Source: Tateyamaria omphalii
GTDB lineage: Bacteria > Pseudomonadota > Alphaproteobacteria > Rhodobacterales > Rhodobacteraceae
Reading direction: 5' to 3'
Length of the DNA: 64,000 nucleotides
NCBI RefSeq assembly: GCF_001969365.1
Contig: NZ_CP019312.1
Location: forward strand, 248,001-312,000
In this document: in pieces, positions 34,157 through 41,993 of the stretch
How positions within the stretch are numbered: the first letter of the stretch is position 1
Layout: the number at the start of each line of letters is the position of its first letter
Made by a program: the position numbers and the translations under genes
Notes under the pieces: model-generated
Databases searched by the model: none
Seen by the model: the letters and a program-made list of their open reading frames with translations, nothing else
What the model was told of the DNA's origin: nothing

Positions 34157-34329
34157 GTGGGCGCTACCTTATACCGTATGCGTTCGTGTTTTTGGTGTAG
34201 AACATCTGGGGCCCTTTGACATGTCATGAGGGGTGGACACACGTAACCGTGAAACGCCGTAGGGGGTTCCGTGAGCAAAATGTCAGCACATTCGGCAAAA
34301 GCAGGCGAAAACTGGCCAAAGACCTCAGG

Positions 34330-35547
34330 TCAGTCAGGATTTTCTTGCGTGTTTTGAAGGTCTAATGTTGCAAGAACCGCGTCCGTATCCTGCCCAAAGC
34401 GGGGGGGCGCGCGGCGATATGTGACCGGCGTTGCCGAAAATTTGAGCGGATTCGCCAAGAGCCGGACGTATCCGTCTGCCACACCTTCTCGGTTCACGGC
34501 CACGACGGTGCCGCGGGCCTGCGCCTGGTCCGAATTCAGTGCCTCTGCCACGTCGTGGATCGGGCCGCCGGGCACCTTTACAGAGTGCATTTTGCCAAGC
34601 AGTTCGTCCTTGGTCATGCGCGCCAGAATGGGCGTGAGGGACTGAGTGAGCGTGACGCGGTTTTCGATCCGCTTCAGGTTGGTCGCATACCGCGGGTCGG
34701 CCCCCAATTCCGGCGCGCCGATGGCGTCGCAGAAGCGCACGAACTGGCTGTCATTGCCGACGGCCACCAATACGTGCCCGTCCGATGTGGCGAAGGCGTC
34801 GTATGGTACAATGTTCGGATGCGCATTGCCGCGCCGTTCGGGCACGTCGCCCGAAACCAGGTAATTGCAGCCTTCATTGATCAGCCACGCCATTTGCGCG
34901 TCGACAAGGCTCAGGTCGATATGCTGCCCTTCGCCGGTTCGGTCGCGGTGGCGGAGCGCGGCCAGTATGCCGATGGTGGCGTACATCCCGCACATCACGT
35001 CCGCGATGCCCACGCCCACCTTGGTCGGTGTGCCATCGGGGTCGCCCGTGAGCGACATGATCCCGCCATAGCCCTGTGCCATCAGGTCGTAGCCGGGCTT
35101 ATCCCGGTTTGGCCCCGTCTGCCCAAACCCTGAAATGGAGCAATAGACCAGCCCCGGATGCGCCTTGCGCATGGTGTCGTGGTCGAGGCCGTATTTGACG
35201 AGCCCACCCGGTTTGTAGTTTTCGATCACCACATCGGCGCGGGCGGCGAGTTTGCGGATGATGTTCTGCCCGTCCTCGGTCGATAGATCGACGGCGACGG
35301 AATGCTTATTGCGGTTTGCGGCCATGAAATACGCCGACAGATCCGTCGCGTTGCCATCGTTGTCGCGGGCGTAGTTCGGCCCCCAGGCACGCGTGTCGTC
35401 GCCGCCGGTCTTGGGGTTTTCGATCTTGATGACCGTGGCGCCCATATCGCCCAACAGTTGCGTGGCTGTTGGACCGGCCAGGATGCGCGACAGGTCGAGG
35501 ACAAAGAGGCCGTCGAGCGCGCCAGGTGTCTCAGATGCGACCATCAT
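34330..35547 (-). CDS. CaiB/BaiF family CoA transferase
   Basis: A 405-aa class III CoA transferase, moving CoA between carboxylic acids via an aspartyl-CoA thioester. The N terminus LDLSRILAGPTATQLLGDMGA and AANRNKHSVAVDL are typical; the catalytic aspartate lies in HIDLSLVDAQMAW. Features GFGQTGPNRDKPGYD and YLVSGDVPERRGNAHPN agree with the family. Substrate specificity (formyl, succinyl or other) cannot be inferred. It overlaps the preceding TPP-enzyme gene by 17 nt, so the pair may act in one pathway: activation of an acid, then decarboxylation or cleavage by the TPP enzyme. Confidence 0.9.
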   Translation of the reverse strand: MMVASETPGALDGLFVLDLSRILAGPTATQLLGDMGATVIKIENPKTGGDDTRAWGPNYARDNDGNATDLSAYFMAANRNKHSVAVDLSTEDGQNIIRKLAARADVVIENYKPGGLVKYGLDHDTMRKAHPGLVYCSISGFGQTGPNRDKPGYDLMAQGYGGIMSLTGDPDGTPTKVGVGIADVMCGMYATIGILAALRHRDRTGEGQHIDLSLVDAQMAWLINEGCNYLVSGDVPERRGNAHPNIVPYDAFATSDGHVLVAVGNDSQFVRFCDAIGAPELGADPRYATNLKRIENRVTLTQSLTPILARMTKDELLGKMHSVKVPGGPIHDVAEALNSDQAQARGTVVAVNREGVADGYVRLLANPLKFSATPVTYRRAPPRFGQDTDAVLATLDLQNTQENPD

Positions 35548-37180
35548 AGGCCCCCCGGTCGATGACGGCGGCGATGACGGTGAAGGTGTCGGCCGATTGG
35601 GCGGCGGTCAGCGCCTCTTGCAGCTCGCTCCGAGACGTGACCGTGTGGCCCGCACCACCAAAAGCGCGGCCAATGGCGGCAAAATCATGCTTGGCAAAAT
35701 CCACGCCTGCGTTGGTCAGTTGCCTTTGGCGCTGTTTCAATTCGATCAGGGCGAGTGACGCGTCCACGAACACCACGAAAATGGTCTTCAAACCCAGTTC
35801 AGCCGCGGTCGACAATTCGCCCGCGACCATGAGGAAACCCGCGTCGCCGGAAAAGCTGACGACCGTGCGGTCGGTGTCTGCCACCTGCGCGCCCATGGCG
35901 AGCGGGATGGCGCAGCCCATTGTGCAAAGGGCCGACGATTGCATGAGGCCGCGGGGTTCGTAGCATTCCCACATCTGGCTGAGCAGAATGCGGTGCGCGC
36001 CGCTGTCAGCGGTGGCGAGCGCGTCGCGGGGCAGTGCCGCGCGGCAGGTGTCGATGATGGCGCCGGGGCCCCATTCGTCGTTGCTCGGGAATGCCTTGGC
36101 CAGCTCCGTTTGAGCCGCTGCAATCTCGCCCGCCGTCCAGGTGTCGCGGGGTGCGACGCCATCGGCCATCGCCGCAAGAGTTGCGCCACAGTCGCCCATC
36201 ACGTTCATCGTCGCCTGGTGCATGTAGTGGTGGTTCGGCTCTGCCGTGATGTCGATCATGGTCTGGATGCCGGGGTAGTAGAAATCGCGCCATCCGGTGC
36301 GCATCTCGATCGGGTCATAACCCAGCCCTATGATCAGATCGGCGCGCTGTACGAGCGGCAGCAGGATCTTGTCAGCCTTGGGTGACAGGCCCGCCCCCCC
36401 CAGCGCGAGCGCGTGATCCTCAGGCATCAGGCCCTTGGCCTTGTAGGTTGTGATGACGGGAACACTGTACGTTTCGACAAAATCCCTGAGCGCTGCCGAC
36501 ATGTCCTGGCGGCGGGTGTCGAAGCCCTGGTTCAGGGCGTCAACGCCGACAATCAGAACGGGGCGTTCGGCGAGGGCAAGGGCCGCGCGCATCTTTTCCA
36601 ATGTCGCGGGCGCTGGAACAACGGGTTCCGCGGCCGAACGCCGTGCCGGAATTTCAGGTGTCACTGGGGTCACCGCAACGCTGATCGGCACGTCGATATG
36701 CACCGGGCCGGGTCGTCCCTCGAGCGCGATGCCCACGGCCTTGTCCGCAATCACGTGCGCCGCGCCGGTGTTCAGGGTGAACGTGGCCTTAGTGATCGGG
36801 CGGAACACTTGCGTTTGGTCCAGAACCTGGTGGGTGTAGGTTTGCGCCTCGTCCGCATCGACACACCCGGCGAGTACGATCAGCGGCACGCGGTCCTGAT
36901 GGGCGTTTGCAACGGCATTCACCCCGTTCAGCGCGCCCGGCCCTACTGTGGCGACCAGAATGCCGGGCGCTCCGGTGCGGTGCCACGCCCCTTCGGCCAT
37001 GAAGGCGGCGGCATTTTCGTGCTTGCACAGGATGAACCGGATGCCCGCGCGTTGCAGCGCATCGACGATGGTCAGCACCTCGCCCCCCGGCATGCCAAAG
37101 GCAAAGCGGCACCCGGCGTCATGGAGGCGTGTTGCCAAAACATCGGCTGCGCGGGGTGAGGCGGGAGAGATGTCTTTCAT
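35531..37180 (-). CDS. Thiamine pyrophosphate-dependent enzyme, acetolactate synthase-like
   Basis: A 549-aa TPP enzyme with the three-domain fold of the POX/ALS family. The N-terminal PYR domain has FAFGMPGGEVLTIVDAL and the activating glutamate in CKHENAAAFMAEG. The central domain spans about 190-330. The C-terminal PP domain has the Mg/TPP motif SGDAGFLMVAGELSTAAEL. It resembles catabolic ALS-like or decarboxylase paralogs rather than IlvB; no regulatory subunit gene follows. ATG 37180 (MKDISPAS) is preferred to an upstream ATG at 37204. Pairing with a CoA transferase recalls oxalyl-CoA decarboxylase or 2-hydroxyacyl-CoA lyase systems, but the exact reaction is unknown. Confidence 0.85.
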   Translation of the reverse strand: MKDISPASPRAADVLATRLHDAGCRFAFGMPGGEVLTIVDALQRAGIRFILCKHENAAAFMAEGAWHRTGAPGILVATVGPGALNGVNAVANAHQDRVPLIVLAGCVDADEAQTYTHQVLDQTQVFRPITKATFTLNTGAAHVIADKAVGIALEGRPGPVHIDVPISVAVTPVTPEIPARRSAAEPVVPAPATLEKMRAALALAERPVLIVGVDALNQGFDTRRQDMSAALRDFVETYSVPVITTYKAKGLMPEDHALALGGAGLSPKADKILLPLVQRADLIIGLGYDPIEMRTGWRDFYYPGIQTMIDITAEPNHHYMHQATMNVMGDCGATLAAMADGVAPRDTWTAGEIAAAQTELAKAFPSNDEWGPGAIIDTCRAALPRDALATADSGAHRILLSQMWECYEPRGLMQSSALCTMGCAIPLAMGAQVADTDRTVVSFSGDAGFLMVAGELSTAAELGLKTIFVVFVDASLALIELKQRQRQLTNAGVDFAKHDFAAIGRAFGGAGHTVTSRSELQEALTAAQSADTFTVIAAVIDRGAYDGRI

Positions 37181-37275
37181 CGGTCGTCTTCCAGAGTTTG
37201 GCACCGCGTCTTCCTGTCATGGTCGGGGCTGACGTACAACTCACACCTCCGCCATGGTTTGTTTCACCGTGGGGC

Positions 37276-37306
37276 TTGACCTTCCAGTCACTGGAAGGCC
37301 TATCTG
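37276..37306 (+). promoter_or_regulatory. CueR-type copper promoter of copA
   Basis: TTGACC (37276-37281) and TATCTG (37301-37306) are 19 nt apart, the overlong spacer typical of MerR-family promoters. The dyad CCTTCCAG-tca-CTGGAAGG (37280-37298) fills the spacer and matches CueR operators. The expected start of transcription, 6-7 nt after the -10, falls at the copA ATG (37313). Confidence 0.85.
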
Positions 37307-37312
37307 CGTCCT

Positions 37313-39706
37313 ATGAGTACCGTTTTGACCTTTGGATTGTCCGGTTTGCATTGCGCCTCGTGCGTGCGCCGGGCCGAGGCGGCGCTGGCCGGGATGCCGG
37401 GGGCGCGCGAGGCGCGCGTGAACCTGGCCGACCACAGCGCACGCGTGTCCGGCGTTTCGGCGCCCGATGTGGTGCGGGTCATGGACGCGGCGGGCTATCC
37501 TGCGGCGGTACAGCGGGCTGAGGTCCATGTGCCGGGCATGTCCTGTGCGTCCTGCGTCGGACGGATCGAGGCCGCGATGCGATCGGTGCCGGATGTGGTG
37601 CGCGCCGACGCGCGCCTGCCTACGAAAACCGTGGTGTTTGAAACGCTTGGCCCGGATGCGGCAGTGTACGCGGCCCTGGAGGCGGCCGGCTATCCGGCAG
37701 ATCGTGCGGACCCCACAGACGCCCCGGACAAGGCCGACGCGGGTGCGGAGGATTTCAGGCGCTTTGTGATTGCCGGGCTGCTCACGCTGCCTGTCTTTCT
37801 GATCGAAATGGGTGGGCATGCCTTTCCACCGCTGCACCACTGGGTGATGCGCAACATTGGCACCGTAAACAGCCACCTGTGCCAGCTGGTTCTCACCGCC
37901 ATTGTTCTGGCCGGGCCCGGCGCGGGGTTTTTCCGTCGCGGTTTTCCAAACCTGATCAAGGCGCGCCCGGATATGGATGCGCTGGTGGCGCTTGGCGCGG
38001 GGGCGGCATTTGCGTTTTCGGCATTCTCGGTCCTTGCTCCGGGCATCCTGCCACCATCCGGCGTGTATTTCGAAGCGGCGGCGGTCATCGTCACGCTGAT
38101 CCTGATGGGCCGCTGGCTGGAGGCGCGCGCGAAAGGGCGAACAGGGGATGCGGTGCGTCGTCTGTTGTCCCTGCGCCCGGACCACGCAGAGCGCGTTGTG
38201 GACGGAGGAACAGAGCAGGTGCCGCTTGCGCAGATCATGGTCGGTGATCTGCTGCGTCTGCGGCCAGGTGGTCGTGTGCCCGTCGATGGCGTTGTTGAAG
38301 AAGGCCACAGCCATGTCGACGAAAGCATGTTGACGGGCGAGCCGGTGCCGGTTCTGAAGCAGACCGGTGATCCGATCACGGGTGGCACCGTTGCAACAAC
38401 TGGCAGCCTGACCTTGCGGGCAACGCATGTGGGCGAAGACACCGTCCTCGCGCGCATCACGACCCTCACCCGGGACGCCCAGGCCGCGCGGCTTCCGGTC
38501 GAGGCGTTGGTCAACCGCATCACGGCGTGGTTTGTTCCCGCGGTTCTTTTTATTGCGATGGTGACTTTTGTGACGTGGTGGGCCCTTTCCGGATTAGCGC
38601 CAGCTGTTGTCGCCGCCGTATCCGTGCTGATCATCGCGTGCCCCTGTGCCATGGGGCTGGCCACCCCGATGTCGGTCATGGTTGGCACGGGGCGGGCGGC
38701 GGAACTTGGGGTTCTGTTTCACAAGGGGGACGCGCTACAGCGTCTGCAGGACGCGGCTGTCGTTGCCTTTGACAAGACCGGAACATTGACCCTTGGCACC
38801 CCGCGCGTGCACGACACGGCCGTTGCAGATGGCTGGAGCGCTGAGACGGTTCTGGCCCTGGCCGCAGGTGTCGAAAGCCTGTCCGAGCACCCGATCGCGC
38901 GCGCCATTGTCAGCGCGGCGCCGAGGACACCGACAGATGTGACAGCGTTTGACGCTGTTCTTGGGGCCGGTGCCATTGCGTATGTTGAGCAGCAACGCGT
39001 TGTCGTTGGCAATGTCGACCTTTTGGTCCGCGAAGACATCTCTCTGGATCAGGCGCTTGTTGCTGAGGCTGACCAATGGGCGCAAACGGGCGCAACCGTC
39101 GTGCACGTTGCCGCCAGCAATACACATATTGCAGCGCTTTGCGTCAGGGACACGGTGCGGGACGGCGCCAAAGGGGCCATCGCGTCGCTCAAGGCGCAAG
39201 GGCGCGTCGTTGCAATGATTTCAGGCGATACGGACGCAGCAGCCAAACACGTGGCCCGAACACTCGGGATCGAAACGGTCGTGGCAGGCGTGAAGCCGGA
39301 TCAAAAAGTGGAGGCCCTGGAACAGTTGCGGGCAGCGCATGGCAAGGTGGCTTTTGTCGGGGATGGGCTGAACGATGCGCCCGCGCTGGCCTCCGCCGAT
39401 GTGGGCCTGGCCGTGAACGGGGCCACAGATGCCGCCATCGAAGCGGCAGACGTGGTGCTGATGTCTCCGGATCCCGCTGCCGTCCTGCGCGCCTTGCGCA
39501 TAAGTGCGGCGACCTTGCGCAATATCTGGCAAAATCTCGGGTGGGCTTTTGTATATAACACTGCCCTCATCCCGGTCGCGGCGGGGGTGCTGGTGCCGTT
39601 TGGCGGACCGCAACTGTCGCCCGCGCTTGCGGCACTGGCCATGGCGCTGTCGTCCGTGTTCGTCGTGACCAACGCGTTGCGCTTGCGCAGAAAGGGGGAG
39701 GCATGA
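37313..39706 (+). CDS. copA: Copper-exporting P1B-type ATPase CopA
   Basis: A 797-aa inner-membrane ATPase expelling Cu(I) from the cytoplasm. Two N-terminal heavy-metal domains carry GLHCASC and GMSCASC (about residues 12-18 and 74-80). The transmembrane metal site CPC is at 443-445 (ACPCAMGLATP). The phosphorylated aspartate is Asp487 (DKTGTLT), with GDGLNDAPAL and the SEHPIARA nucleotide motif. ATG 37313 is the only start that keeps the first metal domain whole, and no Shine-Dalgarno sequence precedes it. The stop overlaps cueR by 4 nt (ATGA). Confidence 0.96.
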   Translation: MSTVLTFGLSGLHCASCVRRAEAALAGMPGAREARVNLADHSARVSGVSAPDVVRVMDAAGYPAAVQRAEVHVPGMSCASCVGRIEAAMRSVPDVVRADARLPTKTVVFETLGPDAAVYAALEAAGYPADRADPTDAPDKADAGAEDFRRFVIAGLLTLPVFLIEMGGHAFPPLHHWVMRNIGTVNSHLCQLVLTAIVLAGPGAGFFRRGFPNLIKARPDMDALVALGAGAAFAFSAFSVLAPGILPPSGVYFEAAAVIVTLILMGRWLEARAKGRTGDAVRRLLSLRPDHAERVVDGGTEQVPLAQIMVGDLLRLRPGGRVPVDGVVEEGHSHVDESMLTGEPVPVLKQTGDPITGGTVATTGSLTLRATHVGEDTVLARITTLTRDAQAARLPVEALVNRITAWFVPAVLFIAMVTFVTWWALSGLAPAVVAAVSVLIIACPCAMGLATPMSVMVGTGRAAELGVLFHKGDALQRLQDAAVVAFDKTGTLTLGTPRVHDTAVADGWSAETVLALAAGVESLSEHPIARAIVSAAPRTPTDVTAFDAVLGAGAIAYVEQQRVVVGNVDLLVREDISLDQALVAEADQWAQTGATVVHVAASNTHIAALCVRDTVRDGAKGAIASLKAQGRVVAMISGDTDAAAKHVARTLGIETVVAGVKPDQKVEALEQLRAAHGKVAFVGDGLNDAPALASADVGLAVNGATDAAIEAADVVLMSPDPAAVLRALRISAATLRNIWQNLGWAFVYNTALIPVAAGVLVPFGGPQLSPALAALAMALSSVFVVTNALRLRRKGEA

Positions 39707-40092
39707 ACATTTCGCAAGCCGCCGAAGTGACACATCTGCCAGCCAAAACAATCCGGTACTACGAAGACATCGGCCTGATCAGCCCTGACCGTGGCGCCAA
39801 TGGCTACCGGTCATTCTCGGACACGCATATCCATCAACTGACATTCCTGGCACGCGCCCGCGCGCTCGGGTTCTCGGTCGAAGACTGCCGTTCGCTTCTT
39901 GCATTGTGGGAAGACCGCGCCCGCGCCAGCGCAGACGTTCGAAAAATTGCCCAGGAGCATCTCCAGGCGATCGAGACGAAAATTGCCGATCTGACGGCGA
40001 TGCGCGACACTCTGAGCCACTTGGTGCAGACATGCGCAGGGGATGACAGACCGGACTGCCCTATCCTGAACAAGCTGTCTTCTTCTGGCTGA
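39703..40092 (+). CDS. cueR: Cu(I)-responsive transcriptional regulator CueR
   Basis: A 129-aa MerR-family activator. The winged helix at the N terminus reads MNISQAAEVTHLPAKTIRYY with EDIGLISPDR. Cys111 and Cys119 in CAGDDRPDCPI form the two-coordinate Cu(I)-binding loop characteristic of CueR rather than zinc or mercury sensors. It is translated from an ATG overlapping the copA stop, so copper activation of copA also raises its own regulator. The target is the dyad upstream of copA. Confidence 0.95.
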   Translation: MNISQAAEVTHLPAKTIRYYEDIGLISPDRGANGYRSFSDTHIHQLTFLARARALGFSVEDCRSLLALWEDRARASADVRKIAQEHLQAIETKIADLTAMRDTLSHLVQTCAGDDRPDCPILNKLSSSG

Positions 40093-40120
40093 AAATACTT
40101 CGGGGGGTCGCGCCAGCGAC

Positions 40121-40133
40121 GGGGCAGAGCCCC
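40121..40133. terminator. GC hairpin between convergent cueR and gcrA
   Basis: GGGGC-aga-GCCCC forms a short GC hairpin 28 nt after the cueR stop and 36 nt after the gcrA stop. A run of six G lies upstream (40102-40107), so alternative pairings with the CCCCC exist. No T-run follows on the plus strand; on the minus strand the hairpin is preceded by TTTT. A modest candidate for ending one or both transcripts. Confidence 0.35.
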
Positions 40134-40168
40134 CAAAACAATGCTGTCGCCGTCAGGCGGCCTTTGGA

Positions 40169-40744
40169 TCAGCGCCGACGGTCGCGGCGCGACGACATGG
40201 GCTGGAAGGCCACGCCCACATGTGCCTCGCAATAGGGTTTGCCCTGTTGCACCGGCAGACCGCAGAACCAGAAATTGTCTGTTGCGGGATCACCTACGGG
40301 CCACTTACAGGTCCGCTCGGTCAGTTCCATCAGGCTGATCTTTTTGGCCTTTTTCTCGATCTCATTGACCTTGGCGAGCGCCTCGGGGCTGATTTCATTC
40401 GCCGACGGTTGCGGCGGCAGGGGCTGGCCTGCCGGGATGATTTGCTTGCGGGCCGGAACGGCCGCCTTGGTTTCCGGCGCGGGGGCAGGTTTGACCGCCG
40501 GTTCCGTCTTGAGTTGCGGTTTCGGCTCTGCCTTGGCCTTGGGAGCGGCCTTTGGCTTTGCGTCTGCTTTCGCGGTCGTTGCGCTGCCACCGCTGCCCGC
40601 GCGGTTCGACAGGCCCAACCGGTGCACCTTTCCGATGACTGCGTTGCGCGTGACGCCGCCAAGCTCCTTGGCGATCTGACTGGCCGATTGACCTTCGCCC
40701 CACATTTTCTTCAAGAGTTCAACGCGTTCGTCGGTCCAGGACAT
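40169..40744 (-). CDS. gcrA: GcrA family cell cycle regulator
   Basis: A 191-aa alphaproteobacterial transcription factor that binds sigma-70 RNA polymerase and methylated GANTC sites in Caulobacter. The N-terminal DNA-binding helix region is MSWTDERVELLKKMWGEGQS followed by QIAKELGGVTRNAVIGKVHRLGL (about 1-45). Then comes a Lys/Ala/Pro-rich linker (about 50-105) and the conserved C terminus TERTCKWPVGDP, NFWFCGLPVQQGKPYCEAHV, which contacts sigma domain 2. It is longer in the linker than Caulobacter GcrA (173 aa). The leader contains a terminator-like hairpin. Confidence 0.93.
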   Translation of the reverse strand: MSWTDERVELLKKMWGEGQSASQIAKELGGVTRNAVIGKVHRLGLSNRAGSGGSATTAKADAKPKAAPKAKAEPKPQLKTEPAVKPAPAPETKAAVPARKQIIPAGQPLPPQPSANEISPEALAKVNEIEKKAKKISLMELTERTCKWPVGDPATDNFWFCGLPVQQGKPYCEAHVGVAFQPMSSRRDRRR

Positions 40745-40761
40745 CAGCAGCTTTCCGATTT

Positions 40762-40786
40762 AAAAAGCGGCCTCACACGGGGCCGC
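40762..40786 (-). terminator. Terminator-like hairpin in the gcrA leader
   Basis: On the minus strand, GCGGCC (40786-40781), an 8-nt loop and GGCCGC (40772-40767) form a GC-rich stem followed directly by TTTTT (40766-40762). AAAG before the stem extends it by pairing with the T-run. It lies about 50 nt after the DMT exporter stop and 18 nt before the gcrA ATG, so it may end the exporter transcript and also lie inside the gcrA leader. Confidence 0.65.
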
Positions 40787-40815
40787 CTTTGTGTCTCATT
40801 TGGTGTTAGCGTCCT

Positions 40816-40843
40816 ATTCTAATCACGCGCGTCGAAGTTACAA
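40816..40843 (-). promoter_or_regulatory. Candidate gcrA promoter overlapping exporter stop codon
   Basis: Minus-strand TTGTAA (40843-40838) and TAGAAT (40821-40816) are 16 nt apart. The -35 overlaps the stop codon of the upstream DMT exporter gene. Transcripts would begin near 40809 and have a leader of about 65 nt containing the hairpin at 40762-40786. The -10 matches consensus 5 of 6, the -35 matches 4 of 6. Confidence 0.4.
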
Positions 40844-41743
40844 GGGAGGACGTTTTGCAGTGGGTTTCGCGCGGCCCCCTTCGCGGAGCGCCAAAAGCAG
40901 CGCGCCCCCGATGATGATCGCAGCCCCAAGGACGGTGACGCCATCGGGGATCACCCCGTAAAACGCAACGTCATAGAGCGCCGCGAATATCAGGGTCGCG
41001 TAGCTGAAGGGTGCGACAAAGCTGGCGTCCGCACGCGCCATTCCGTTGACAAAACAGGCCTGTGCGGCGGCCATTGCGCATCCAACACCCGCCATCAGTG
41101 CCCATTGCGCCCCGCTGGGCTGGGTCCAGACAAAGGACACGGCAAATCCCGCGATGCACAGACCGATCGCATTGTTGACCAAAAGGATCGAAAACGGCCC
41201 CTCGCGACCGGTCAGCTTTTTGATAAAGCTTAATTCCAGCCCCAGAGCCACAGCGGCACCCAACGCCAGCAGTGCTGCGGGTTGGAAACCCTCCGGCGTT
41301 GGGCGCAGCAGGATCATCGCACCGACAAGTGCGATGCCCGCCGCCAACCAGCGCCACTTTCCCACCCGCTCTCCGAGAAGCGGGATCGCCAGGATCATGC
41401 CGAAGACAGGGTTCAGAAAGGAAATGGCGGTTGCGTCCGCCAGGGGGATATAGGCAACCGATGCGAACATCAGTGTGACCCCCGCCCAACCGCTTGTTGT
41501 TCGTGCCAGATGCAGGCCAAGATGCGGTCGCTGCAGTGTCGGGCGCAGGATCAGTGCTACTGTACCGAGGGTCAGTAAGGCGAACAGGAAGCGCCCAAAG
41601 CTGATCTGGAAGGGGTGAAGTGGCGTGCCAAATTGATCCGTCCCCAGCGCCTTTGCAAACAGCGTGGTGGCGGCAATGAATGCGCAGGCGCACACGATGA
41701 GCAGCGCCGCAAGCGCGGGGTTTTGAACCTTGGGCGCGAACAT
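40838..41743 (-). CDS. DMT superfamily (EamA) transporter
   Basis: A 301-aa membrane protein with ten predicted helices in two EamA repeats (about residues 10-140 and 150-285). Repeat ends contain FASVAYIPLADATAISFLNPVF and GMARADASFVAPFSYATLIFAAL, the usual drug/metabolite transporter pattern. Substrates could be amino acids or other small metabolites. It is single, on the minus strand, with gcrA downstream. The C terminus is basic (GGRAKPTAKRPPL). Confidence 0.88.
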   Translation of the reverse strand: MFAPKVQNPALAALLIVCACAFIAATTLFAKALGTDQFGTPLHPFQISFGRFLFALLTLGTVALILRPTLQRPHLGLHLARTTSGWAGVTLMFASVAYIPLADATAISFLNPVFGMILAIPLLGERVGKWRWLAAGIALVGAMILLRPTPEGFQPAALLALGAAVALGLELSFIKKLTGREGPFSILLVNNAIGLCIAGFAVSFVWTQPSGAQWALMAGVGCAMAAAQACFVNGMARADASFVAPFSYATLIFAALYDVAFYGVIPDGVTVLGAAIIIGGALLLALREGGRAKPTAKRPPL

Positions 41744-41993
41744 GTTGGATGCGTGCGCTTCTGCGGTGGCGAGCGCAAGTGTGATTTTGCTGGTATGTCG
41801 GGCGTCGCTTCGCTAAACGAGCGCCATGATCAGTTTGAGCACCCTTCGACGACCCGCGCGACGCAGCTAACGCCTGCGACTGATCATTGGTGCCGTGATG
41901 GTACGCCCCTATCCTCAAAATTGTTGACCCCGCCTTTTGCCTCATGCACCAACGTGCTCTGACGCATTGGCTTTCCAAAAAAGGATGATCCTC

